Shown: positions 13,571 through 24,185 of the stretch, in pieces
Layout: every line of letters starts with the position of its first letter
Numbering within the stretch: the first letter of the stretch is position 1
Source of the DNA: Theocolax elegans
Taxonomy: Eukaryota; Arthropoda; Insecta; Hymenoptera; Cerocephalidae
Direction: 5' to 3'
NCBI GenBank assembly: GCA_026168455.1
Contig: CM047427.1
Coordinates: 13,049,505-13,113,504, forward strand
DNA: 64,000 nt
Translations under genes and position numbers: made by a program
Notes under the pieces: generated by a model
Told to the model about the DNA's origin: nothing
Seen by the model: the letters and a program-made list of their open reading frames with translations, nothing else
The model's database searches: none

Positions 13571-14356
13571 TTATCGTACATTTCGTACAACCGCGTTTTT
13601 TGGACAATGATATAAGTATAATAAAAACAGTGCATATTTATCATAATGGGAATAGTTTACGTGCGTTATGTGTATACGCGTTTTGAAAGAAAAGCAAAAA
13701 GAGCGGCGAGACGTAAGGGGCCTAAGAAAGGGAAAAAAATGAAGTGAAATTGTCGAAAAAGGGAGATTGACAGTACCTACGCGTACACACAAAACGATAT
13801 ACTGCACACACATATATATATAGGAAAGGTCCGTTAAAAAATCTTTGGCCTTTGACATTGTGCTCGCACTATTGCCGTTGCACAAAGCCCCGCGGGCTTT
13901 CCTCTCTCTCTCTTTCTTTCTCTTTCTTTTAGCAATCTGCAATGGGTATATACCTATATATACGTACGTGTATACGTGTATAAATGTACGCGGGATGTCT
14001 AACGAGCACTTAAGTGCCCGACGGTTGGCGAACTTAAAAATGTCATAAGATGGTATTGTGCGGAGAGAAGCCACTCGTCGGCTCGTTGACGCGTACGCGA
14101 TAGAGAGCGCGCATTGCTTAACGAACGTGTACGAGTCCCACATAGGTCCAGATGCGACGCTCTACGAAAAGAGAAGAGAGAGAGAGAGAACGTGAATTAC
14201 GAGCTCCCGCTCTCTCGCTCCCGCCCCTGCTCCCGATCCCGAATTCCCACACACGTAGGAATCGAATCGAATCTCACTTTTCGTCGCGGATGACTCCGTT
14301 TTTCCGAGAGACCGGACTCTCGCGGGGGGTCTCGATCGCGTTACGAGGGGACTTAC
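13571..14356. other. Mixed island with CT/GA microsatellites
   Basis: A minus-strand frame of 190 codons spans 13571-14143, but it crosses a CT/TTTC microsatellite (about 13901-13930), TA repeats and several AT-rich stretches and has no domain. A GA tract sits at about 14171-14190. The GC-rich part from 14200 is immediately downstream, on the minus strand, of a perfect donor consensus at 14356. I support no gene here. Confidence 0.3.
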
Positions 14357-14452
14357 CTGCCTCTGCGCGTCGCTCTGCCTGGATTAACGACGGGCCGATG
14401 AGTCGCGCGGGAACGGGCCCGGGGGTCCGACGCTCACTTCGTACGGGACCCA
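14357..14452 (-). other. Candidate exon ending in a perfect splice donor
   Basis: Reading the minus strand, a GC-rich block ends in GAGGCAG/GTAAGT, a full-consensus donor with the exon edge at 14357. One frame is open through the block (LGPVRSERRTPGPVPARL...), but the arginine/proline-rich translation is also what GC-rich untranslated leader gives. The upstream edge is uncertain; an AG at about 14453 has no pyrimidine tract. A 5' untranslated exon of a minus-strand gene is the simplest reading. Confidence 0.25.
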
Positions 14453-14544
14453 AACTTGCATTCGGGTTATGTCGTATAACTCGAGTCGATTTTTTAAGAT
14501 GTGGGTACAGTTGTATTTTTTCCACTTCAATTAATACACATTAA

Positions 14545-17500
14545 TCAATATGTAAAGTGTATAATTTGTTATTTATTTGTTAATTTATTCAAGGAGCGCA
14601 GGTGCGATAAAAATATAATTTTATGTAGTAGGTTGCTTTATTAAAAAGTATATAAAAAATTGGACAAACGAAGGTTAATGCACAAATATTTAAAACATTT
14701 TATTATTGTTCAAAGTCAAAGTCGACAAACGCCTGAGTAGATATATATTAATGAATGAGATATTTACTTTGAAGCGTAGAAATGAATGATATTAATTTAC
14801 TTGTTCAAGTGTTATGTACTTGTTATTCATTAAAAAGTTATTAACTATACAATAATATTATAATATTGTAAACAAAATATTTAAATGTAATTAACCATTT
14901 CTCCATAACAAGGTACAATAACATTGAACTTTATAAAATATAATTACTTACACACATATTTCAAATAATAATTATTATACTCCATTTTTTTTATTAAATA
15001 TGTTTTATAAATATATGGAAATGTACAACATTTTTCGGAATATCTAAATATTTAAACAACTATAACTTTTTTTATAAAATCTAGTTTAGTTTTAGTTTAC
15101 ATTCGTATATCGTATGTTGTTTATTCTTACAACTAACATATAATATTCAACTTTATAAAATTTTATATAATTTTGAACTATCACTATACTCTCAAATACA
15201 AAAATTAGAAATAGTAAAATGAAACAATTCTTAAAGTAAGGTATATACATGTATGTGTATATATACAAAATAGCTTGTCACTTTACGTCTCTCGCGTGTA
15301 CGACGAAAATCCACATTGATATCTGGGCAGCGCGATTACGCATGCAAAGTAACCTTGTACAAACAGACGTAACGATCCGTCAAAAGGCGTTTAACCGAGT
15401 AAAAGTCAAAAGACCCCTCGGTCCGTACAATGGAATAATAATCTTACGAGACGTCGCACACGTCTTTTCCCACCTTGGTTCCTTGGTAGTCCTATACGTG
15501 TGAATCGTGATGGAATCGTGACAGGTTGCCCGAGTTAGAGCGCTCTAGCGGTAGGTATGTGGGTATCGACAATACGCCTCGCGCAGAGGGGGGGAGGGCG
15601 AGGTGAGGCGGTACGGTGGCTGTATAAGGCAGCCGTGAACTTCTCCTGCTAAACGATTATTCATCGTTCACTGGACCTGCATGTACGTATATATATACGT
15701 TCGAGTCAACTTTTTTTTTTCTTTCTCCGCGTCTCGTGAGGTCGGACTCGTATACGTCTACTTCTTTCTCTTCCTGGATACGAAATTCACATTTTCGCGG
15801 TTCGTTTGATCGTGCCTAATCTTCCTGCTGCTTTTGTTAGGCGGAGATTTCTGCATCTTCGAGTCGATGAGAAAGTCAACAGGGGTCGATTTTAGTTGAC
15901 TGGCGATTCTTTATTTTTTTCTTGTAACTCAAAATAATGATTGATTTTACGTAATTTTAAGTATAATGTATAAGTTTTATCGAGAGATACTTTGTTTTAT
16001 GCAACTACAAAAATTACATTTTTAATACATTTTACTAAATTTTTTAGTATTTACAATTTTATTATTATTATTATTATTATAATATAGTTTCTAATTGCTT
16101 ATTCTTTTTTACACTATAGCTAATGTTGTTTTTTAAAAAATTTGCTATTATCTATCTACAACTGTTACAAAATATAATTTGACATAAATATTTGGAAGAT
16201 CATCAATTCATATACACTTAAAAGTAGAAAAAGTAGAATGAATTCACCAATTAAATATTTAATTCAGAAAAATTACTTTTTTGATATTAATAAATATTTT
16301 GTAAATTCAAATACGTTATTTTTTAATTAAAATTGTTTTTTTTATCAAAAAATATTTTTTAGATTTAATTACATGATTTAGTCGAAATGCCGGTATGTTG
16401 TTAGACGATAAAATGAATTGATAGACAAAAACTTATTAAATTTCTACTAGGGATTTTATTATAAGTATTAAAAACAATATTTTATTTAATTCACTAAAAT
16501 TTTTTGTCCAGTTTATTATTAATATAATTGTGTATATAAACAAAAATGAAAGTTTATTCTTTCAGGTCAGAGATCGTAGTTCGGTGTGATGCACACAGCA
16601 GTAGTTAGTAGTCTTTTTAATATAAATTAAATGTTTTATCTCCTAATTATACGTAACAATATAACTATGGTGTAAAAAATATCAGTTAAATTAACCATGG
16701 TATTTTCATAAAAACTTACATAAATGTAATTTACTCATAATGAAAAAATTTATGCATGATTAATATTTTGATTTAAATGTAAGCAATATTAAATTTTATA
16801 TAATTGTGGAGTTTTGACAAATATAATATTTATATTATTTAATTTTATTAATGGTAAATTGCATTAGTGCGATTGATTCTATGAATTGGGCCTTTACATT
16901 TATAAACATAAAAAAAATTATAAATATACAAAAAAAACACTTATGTTATCATAATTTTTAATATGTTTTACATACATCCTTATGAGTTATCAAGAAATAT
17001 ATATAGTAATCTGTATTATATCATTTTTTTAGATACGTCGACAATATTTCTTCATAGAATCAAATTTTAAATTATCTCTAAATCGATTAAAAAAATGTAA
17101 TGTAAAAGACAATGGTGAAGTAAAAAATTTTACAAAGCCTGTCGTAATACATATTTATAAAATTCAGTCAAACGCGGATCGAATATATTGGACACACATG
17201 TATACGGACACGCATGCCACGAGTCCGTCGCTTGATAAAATTGCGAGTTCGCGTAATATGCGCGATGTCAACGTTCGCTCGGAAATGCTGTGCGAAGAAA
17301 GAAGGTGGCAACTTTATGGTTATATGTGTTAGACGTATTTAATTTTTTTCCTAAAATATATATTTTCTAAGGATAAAGAAAAACATTGCAAAACATATTT
17401 TTAGTCGTAATTAGTCATTTGGCAAAAAATGATCATATAATATATATACATCTAAAAATGGATCCACTTAATTCTACAAGGTTAAATAATGTCTATTATA

Positions 17501-17580
17501 TATAGAAAACATTTTTCGCATAAACAATGAGTTTCATTAAATATACTGTATATAAAAGGAAGGTCTTAAATAAATCTCGA
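14545..17580. other. Long AT-rich stretch, no gene seen
   Basis: Mostly AT-rich. A GC-richer patch at about 15280-15700 includes a TATAAGG at 15622, but no initiator or coding exon can be attached to it. A short copy of the terminal sequence of the 468-608 element lies at 16441-16454. No RNA genes were recognised. Confidence 0.4.
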
Positions 17581-17760
17581 TTAACACCAAGAGATTGAAG
17601 CTAATATAAGAATGAATATCTCTGCGATTTGCATCCTTTGCATTTTGTACTCGTTTGCATGAACGCACATCCGTGAATTTGAGAAATATAAATCATTGTG
17701 GATACCTCGAAGAGAATCGATACATATATATATAGATCTATATACGTGTAGAGAGTTATT

Positions 17761-17981
17761 TTGCAAAGCTCGTTACCCGATGATGTAGCAGCGGCAGCAG
17801 CAGCGGCAGTAGCAGCGGCTCGGATAAGACTCCGAGGTAGCCCGGGTAAAGCAAAGTCAGGGAGTTGCCGAGCGAGCGAGCAGAGGGAGGCGCGTCGGCG
17901 CGTCCATTGTTCTATACGGTGGAGCCACGCGCGCTCGTGCTCGAGTGCTCGATCGCTACCCTCCGTGCTCGCCCGCCACCG

Positions 17982-17984
<3 letters not shown>
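17761..17984. other. GC-rich island with GCA/GCG triplet tract
   Basis: A short imperfect GCA/GCG-type triplet tract (about 17785-17822) followed by GC-rich sequence up to the GA microsatellite. The open frames on both strands owe their length to the triplet tract and to the dinucleotide repeat that follows. The combination of GC island and long GA tract resembles insect promoter-proximal DNA that binds GAGA-type factors; this is inference. Confidence 0.3.

Positions 17985-18077
<93 letters not shown>
17985..18077. repeat. (GA)n microsatellite, about 93 bp
   Basis: Nearly uninterrupted GA dinucleotide repeat of about 46 units. A shorter CT-rich tract follows at 18128-18165. The frames translating to (ER)n on + and (SL)n on - across this block are repeat artefacts. 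Confidence 0.97.
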
Positions 18078-18080
<3 letters not shown>

Positions 18081-18593
18081 ACCGCACCGCTCGATGTTGC
18101 CGCCTATGCAACCTCTGGAACTCCGTTTCTCTCTCTCTCTCTCACCCTCTCTTCTTCTCTCTTTCCCTACATCTATATACAAACACACACACATACAAAA
18201 CATTTTTGTTTTTCCTATCCGCGAATCCGTTGACGCATTGTTTTTTCGACTCGCGGTTCATAAAAATTTGCAGGTATTACAACTAGAATCCATATATGCA
18301 AAAAACTAAAATTTTTCGTATCTCGATGTTCAACGCGTCGTACTATAGAAACTAAAAAGGCGCGAAAAAATAAAGAACATCCGATACGAGATCGAGTATA
18401 TTTGATAATATTTAGTTTTGGCGCGTACACGCACACTCGGAATAAAAGAAACGCGTGTGGTTTTACACACACATACGAACATGCACGCGTACGGGTATAA
18501 CGAGTCGACTATAAGAAACCGCGAAGCGTAATCTCCAATCGAAAAGAATTCATATACGGCAAGAAAAAGAAATAGAAGAGAAGGTATACACAC

Positions 18594-18681
18594 CTGGACG
18601 TTCAAGGGCGCTTGGAAAGCCCTCCATGGGTGCTCTCAACGGATCGCTCTTGCTACCGCCCGCGCGGCCTCCGGATTTCGC
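18594..18681 (-). CDS. Candidate coding exon, minus strand (unassigned)
   Basis: A GC-rich 88-bp block whose minus-strand reading ends in a donor (CGTCCAG/GTGTGT, exon edge 18594). The frame is open over the whole block and reads AKSGGRAGGSKSDPLRAP, then MEGFPSALERP. It may start by splicing at AAAG/GCG (18681), a weak acceptor, or at the internal ATG at about 18627, which has a fair context (CACCCATGG). The block stands out in base composition from its neighbours. I do not recognise the protein and cannot place the next exon. It could belong to the same minus-strand transcription unit as the candidates at 14357 and 11087. Confidence 0.33.
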
Positions 18682-19249
18682 CTTTAGGTTCCTCTATTCC
18701 ATTTCCTTAAATATATGTACACGTTCTGTACGTCGTTCCTATCAACTATACGTTTTATCGCAATTAGCTTTAATTACCTAATCATCCGCGATTTATATAC
18801 AAATTCTATACCGTAGTAAAAATTTGATGGTATGCATACATAAGTATAAAATCAATATAATCATTAAAGTTAGCGATTCTATAAATATCCTTATAATAAT
18901 AGTATTTATTATAAACGTGTATTATACCACAATTTTATATACAGGTTAATTCAAATTAATTTATAAGAAAAGAATGTACAGGTCGTTCAGGTTATTGTTT
19001 TATTATCATATTTATTTAAAAATATAAATGAAACTTTCGAATGAAAATAAAAATAAAAAATTTAAAAAAGTAGTGATAAAAGTTGAGATTACAGGTTCAG
19101 ATCGTAAATGTATATAACATTTGTTATTTCCGCACAAAAATGTATATGCATTAATCGAATGTAGATATGCAAATGAAAATAAAAATGCTAAATAATAAAT
19201 AAGTAGATTAATGGGTATAAATAGGCTTACAAGGAGAGCATCTCAAGCT

Positions 19250-19300
19250 TGGGAAACGGATGGTGCCCAGCCTGTAGGATGTTTTCTAATATAAAAATAT
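19250..19300 (+). repeat. Dispersed repeat copy A
   Basis: About 50 bp beginning TGGGAAACGGAT and ending in CTAATATAAAAATAT recur at 49803-49855 in the same orientation with a few changes. No coding potential. In this copy it lies directly next to the fold-back element at 19308. Confidence 0.65.
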
Positions 19301-19307
19301 GTAGAAT

Positions 19308-19774
19308 GCCAGAGCCGCAGACTCTAACAATCGTTTTTTCAAAATGCTATTAAAGCAAAATTTCCAAAAAATAGAGACTTCACGTCAAAGTGAAGAACAG
19401 CTGAGATAAAATAGATATAATTTAAGAAAAATATACTCAAATCCGTTAAAATAGAGCAAAGTTATAGCCGAATTAAGAATTAGAAGCAATTTTAAACAAA
19501 ATTGGGTAGTACAAATTTTATTGATTTTTTAAGCTTAATTTCTTTAAATTCTTAATTCGGCTATAACTTAGCTCCATTTCAACGGATTTGAGTGTATCTT
19601 TTTTTAAATTATATCTATTTTATCTCAGCTTTTCATTAAACTTTGGTTTGAATACCAATATTTGATAGGTTAGAATTTACAAGCATTTGAATTGAAGCCT
19701 CTATTTTTTTGAAATTTTAGCTTCAATAGCGTATTACTTTTGAAAAAACAATTGTTAGGGTCTGCAGCTCTGGC
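19308..19774. repeat. Fold-back inverted-repeat element (467 bp)
   Basis: The outer ends are near-perfect inverted complements: GCCAGAGCCGCAGACTCTAA on the left and the matching TTAGGGTCTGCAGCTCTGGC on the right. The inversion continues inwards through GAGATAAAATAGATATAATT and GTTATAGCCGAATTAAGAAT, whose complements lie in the right half, around a spacer near 19485-19545. The right arm carries about 70 extra bases, so the element is an imperfect hairpin. It has no coding capacity and fits a non-autonomous DNA transposon. Confidence 0.8.
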
Positions 19775-20265
19775 TTTTGTTTATACATAAAAATACTCAA
19801 TTATCTCTATATTAATTCTAAATTGTAGCAGTAAAATATTAGTAATAGTGAAAATATTTAATGATTAATAATTGTAGTCGTACGTAGTGTATCCGACTAT
19901 ATTGCACACCGTCAATTTCCTATCAGGGTAACCCATACCGAAAAGAGAGAAAAAATTCTGAAGAAAGGTGTAGAGTGAGAGAGAAAGAGAAAAAAAAGGG
20001 AACAAGAATTTAAAACTCTTTATTTTTTTTTGTTGTTTTAAAAGAGAAGCACAGAATGATAGAGTTGACGAAGGGTAGATTCCATCGCGGATAGAGGCTT
20101 TATTTCATCGGCCGGCGATCGTACGGAGAGTTGACCGAGATAACGCGCGGACTTGCCCCTGTAAGTACTCAATGAGGCAAAACCGCATTTACTTCTACAC
20201 ACACTCATACAATGATACGTTCGGTGTTCCTGAATATGCATCACTCACACAGTGAAATACTTTTC

Positions 20266-20299
<34 letters not shown>

Positions 20300-20959
20300 T
20301 AGTTTTTTTACATCACGCTTAGATTTTTTGCTTCTCCATCGTCCAATTAAATTTTACCTCTACCTACTACAGTTCTGTTTTCACTTATGCTCGGTATTCT
20401 TTCATTTTTTAATCGATTACTGTAAATATTCAACTCTATATCATCCGACTAAATCAAATATCTTTTGTTTCCTGTATGTGGGACCTCTTGAAATTTATTG
20501 CTTTTAATATTCATTATACTTCTCTCGGTGATATGTTTACCTACACGTTACAATATATCGTATATACGGTAATCAAATGTACTTTACTTATACATTCAAA
20601 TTTTTATAGACTTAAATAAAATTTGAAAAAAATTGAATATTAATAATATTAATGCCTGAAATTATAATACTAATAACAAATCGTTCGTATTATTATAGTC
20701 GCGAAAATAAACTAGCACTCGACTCTATCATTCCCGAAATTTAGGTAATGATGAATTAATATAATATCCAATATTTATCTATCGTAGACAAAAATTTTAT
20801 AAAATCCGATGTACCTGTATAATTGATAATTTATTTCTTATACTCATTTCGTTAACGAGAACGTATCAATTAAAATCGTGAATTTGAGTACTAATTGCCG
20901 GTACACTTCCTGTGCCGTCGAAATTAAACTAATTAACACCAACGCATACACACACATAC

Positions 20960-21001
<42 letters not shown>

Positions 21002-21190
21002 GAGCTTAAGAATCAAGTGAGTGGTAGGGATATTTCGTTACGTTCGACGATTTGATATGCACATTACTATATTCAAAAGTTTAAAGTCACTTCAAAATCA
21101 AATTATCTTTAAATGTAATCGCGTGAAATATTCGTGACGATGCTTTTCACCGGCGAAAAGTGATTTTCAATAAATATACATCTAAATTAA
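19775..21190. other. AT-rich intergenic with CT and TA microsatellites
   Basis: Contains a CT microsatellite at about 20263-20298 and a TA/CA tract at about 20950-20995. The minus frame 20038-20244 has no supportable domain. Nothing else is seen. Confidence 0.45.
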
Positions 21191-21571
21191 GGGGATGATC
21201 GGACTCAGAAAATAGTCATTTTTTAATTTTTTTTTATACATAAATTAATATTTTTTTTTTAATCCCTGAACATCAAGCCTTTAGGTATGTTTTAAATAAT
21301 ATATCTAAATTTTTCCAGATTTTTAATTAATCTATAATTTGATTACAATGTTGGGATGAAATTTTATTCTGTTTTTCACTAATAATTACCGACCAAACAT
21401 TGTTTACTCAATTATTATTTAAAACATGATCTTTTTTATAAAAAATCAAAACGTCAAGACTTTTCTCATGTTTTAAGCTATCCGTATGAATTTTTTCAAA
21501 TTTTTAATTCAATATTTTAGATAGAATTTTTGAGTCGAAAAAGGTACAGATATCTTGAGTCCGACATCCCG
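21191..21571. repeat. MITE-like element with about 18-bp TIRs
   Basis: The left end GGGGATGATCGGACTCA matches the reverse complement of the right end TGAGTCCGACATCCCG with one extra base. About 340 bp of AT-rich, T-tract-rich non-coding sequence lies between. The pattern is that of a non-autonomous DNA transposon; the family is not recognised. Confidence 0.55.
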
Positions 21572-22350
21572 TTGCCGACGGATAGGGTTCCGTCGCGCCG
21601 ACTGTAAAAGTAGCTAATAGTATTCTAATAAAATTCAAAGCATTTTTACGTGCAAAAACTGGGTATTTGGCCAGAAATTGATAATAAGTCCGTAAATATA
21701 GGGTTTTCCAATTTTTAAAGGTGATGATATATTATTATTATTTTATAAATATAATGTATCAGTTAAATCATATAGTATCAAAATTAGAATATAATTTAAA
21801 ATTATATTGCCAAAAAAATTATTAAAAAGTTTTCAACTGTCAATATTGGCAATATTAATATATATATATATATAATAAAGTATTCATTTTTCGATGCCTA
21901 AAATATAGTTTTAAATATTATACTTTACGCTTCAGAGGAAAGATAAATATGGACCATCATTTATTATACAAATAGAATCAATTACAGATAAAGTACATGA
22001 TGATTTTCTTAACGAATAATGCTAATTTTCACTATAATTATATTTAAAAATTTTTTAAATAATTTTAATTATTATTTGCAAAGGTTTTATGGACATAAAT
22101 GTTTTACTATATGCTTATGCGATATACAATTAGCTAATACTTTTACAAAAACAATATATTTTCTAATATTATACAAAATCATAATTAATGACACAAAAAT
22201 GGTTATAACCACAAAAGGATTAATTATCACTTTATAATTTGATATATAAATAGCGATGATTACGAATATAGTTATTTGTCACAAACTATTTGTCGTTGAA
22301 TATTACGCAATAAAAAAATTATATATCAATAAAAGTAACTATATTTTGTA
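21572..22350. other. AT-rich intergenic, nothing seen
   Basis: AT-rich sequence with a TA tract at about 21858-21875. The + frame 22019-22237 is AT-biased and unsupported. Confidence 0.4.
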
Positions 22351-22446
22351 CTCTCTAAATCCAAGGGAGTGAAATGGTACTCCTATCGAGTAAAGCTGAA
22401 AGCACTCCACAGAAGAGTACCATTCCTTTTCACTCTTAAAGAGCAC
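22351..22446. repeat. Short hairpin element (about 95 bp)
   Basis: GAGTGAAATGGTACTC near 22367 pairs with GAGTACCATTCCTTTTCACTC at 22415-22435, forming a hairpin of about 18 bp with a 30-base loop; the flanks (CTCTCTAAAT and TTAAAGAGCAC) extend it weakly. It may be a tiny MITE. A structured RNA is less likely, because no promoter or conserved context is visible. Confidence 0.45.
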
Positions 22447-22877
22447 TTATCAGTTCCTGAAAATTGAAGTGAGTATAATAAATTATGGATCTTAATAGAT
22501 TATCATCATGTTTGTTATGATTTAATTTAAATTTAATATAATTTAATTTAATTTAAAAGACGATTCAAATAAATAAATTCATTATAAAATTATATTTAAG
22601 TATAAATTTATTTTAGAGTATGACCTATATACTCGCAAATTAGAATGCTTATTTCTTTTTTAGCATGAAAATATAATAACTAAAGTTTTTTGTTTATTGT
22701 CTTGTACCAAAAGGTTACAAAATGTTTAGACGCTTCGTGAAAGCGCATCGATTTGGAGAGTCTTGATTATTTATACATAAAAGATTCATAACGTATAAAA
22801 ATATATTAATTCTTTTAAATTAATTAACTATCATATTATACATTTATCTACTTGACTCACTACAGAAAATAATAAGT

Positions 22878-23883
22878 ATATGGGGTATTCCACGTGAAGT
22901 GGTCCGATCAAAATTTTAAAATGCCCCAAATTTTGGGTACACATTGCAAATGTTTTTCAGAATACAGAAAAAAATTTTTAGGTACTGGAATTTATTAGTT
23001 CAAAAGTTATTCTAAGCTCAAAAAGTGAACTTTTTCCAGTTTTTTTCAACACCAGCTGGGTTCATCGCTATTTAACTCAAAATCTATCAACTTTTACTAT
23101 AGAACATTATATGTAACATTCGTTGCTAATTATGTCTAGAATTTATCCATCTGGGTTAGAATTTCCAATCTCAAGGTTAATGACAAATAAACTACGTGTC
23201 AACATTCAACTTAAAAAAAAACTAACTTCGCCACAATTGATTTTTTTATCCAAAAGTTCAAAAGAAAGCTTGGAGCAATACCTTTCAAATAATCTGTAGC
23301 ATTTTTATGGCCTTCAATTCTGTAAAAAGTTATGATAATTTAAAGAAAGACGAAATTTTTTTAAAAATTTAAATGGGAAATACCATGTTAATTTTTGTGA
23401 ATTTTTTGTCTTTCTTTAAATTATCATAACTTTTTACAGAATTGAAGGCCATAAAAATGCTACAGATCATTTGAAAGGTATTGCTCCATGCTTTCTTTTG
23501 GACTTTTGGATAAAAAAATCAATTGTGGCGAAGTTAGTTTTTTTTTAAGTTGAATGTTGACATGTAGTTTATTTGTCATTAACCTTGAGATTGGAAATTC
23601 TAACCCAGAAGGATAAATTCTAGACATAATTAGCAACGAATGTTACATATAATGTTCTATAGTAAAAGTTGATAGATTTTGAGTTAAATAGCGATGAACC
23701 CAGCTGGTGTTGAAAAAAACTGGAAAAAGTTCACTTTTTGAGGTTAGAATAACTTTTGAACTAATAAATTCCAGTACCTAAAAATTTTTTTCTGTATTCT
23801 GAATAACATTTGCAATGTGTACCCAAAATTTGGGGCATTTTAAAATTTTGATCGGACCACTTCACGTGGAATACCCCATATAT
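22878..23883. repeat. 1-kb near-perfect palindrome (fold-back element)
   Basis: The left arm (22878 to about 23351) starts TATATGGGGTATTCCACGTG. The right arm (about 23408 to 23883) ends with its reverse complement CACGTGGAATACCCCATATA. The arms remain complementary over about 470 bp with only scattered mismatches (for example AAGCTCAAA against TTTGAGGTT near the quarter points); the spacer is about 56 bp. There is no open frame of note. The length and near identity of the arms exceed a usual MITE. It may be a fold-back transposon or a recent inverted duplication of a TIR element. Confidence 0.92.
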
Positions 23884-23986
23884 ATATGCTAACGTAGATA
23901 ACGTCCTCTAATTTGTTCTTAAAATTTTTTTTCAATATTTCATTTCTTTTTCAGTGTTAGATCAGAGTAATACTAACAAGAAGACT

Positions 23987-24185
23987 GTCACATCTCCGTG
24001 GAACAAATCTTTACCAAACTCTAGGATATGTTAACTACTATAAAAATATAAAGAAATCCAGAGTTATTTGTTTGTATCTATCGTAAAAAAGAGCGTTAGA
24101 GTCTGAAACTCCAGCTTTTTTTATGTGTACAGTAGTAAACATATCCTAGAGTTTGGTATAAAGATTCATTTCCCGGAGATGTGAC
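23987..24185. repeat. MITE-like element (199 bp)
   Basis: The ends GTCACATCTCCG and CGGAGATGTGAC are inverted complements. The inverted repeat continues inwards (ACCAAACTCTAGGATATGTT against AACATATCCTAGAGTTTGGT) to give arms of about 55 bp. The core is non-coding. Another non-autonomous DNA transposon, only about 100 bp from the 1-kb palindrome. Confidence 0.78.

Noticed and set aside
13571..14143. 190-codon minus-strand frame
   Set aside because: It crosses CT and TA tracts and AT-rich stretches, with no domain and no splice context.
15622..15700. TATAAGG and a start-like TCATCGTTC about 40 bp downstream
   Set aside because: Spacing is longer than usual and no exon follows, so it is not listed as a promoter.
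17601..18309. Long overlapping frames of 182-200 codons on both strands
   Set aside because: Their length comes from the (GA)n tract, which is open in all frames and translates to (ER)n or (SL)n.
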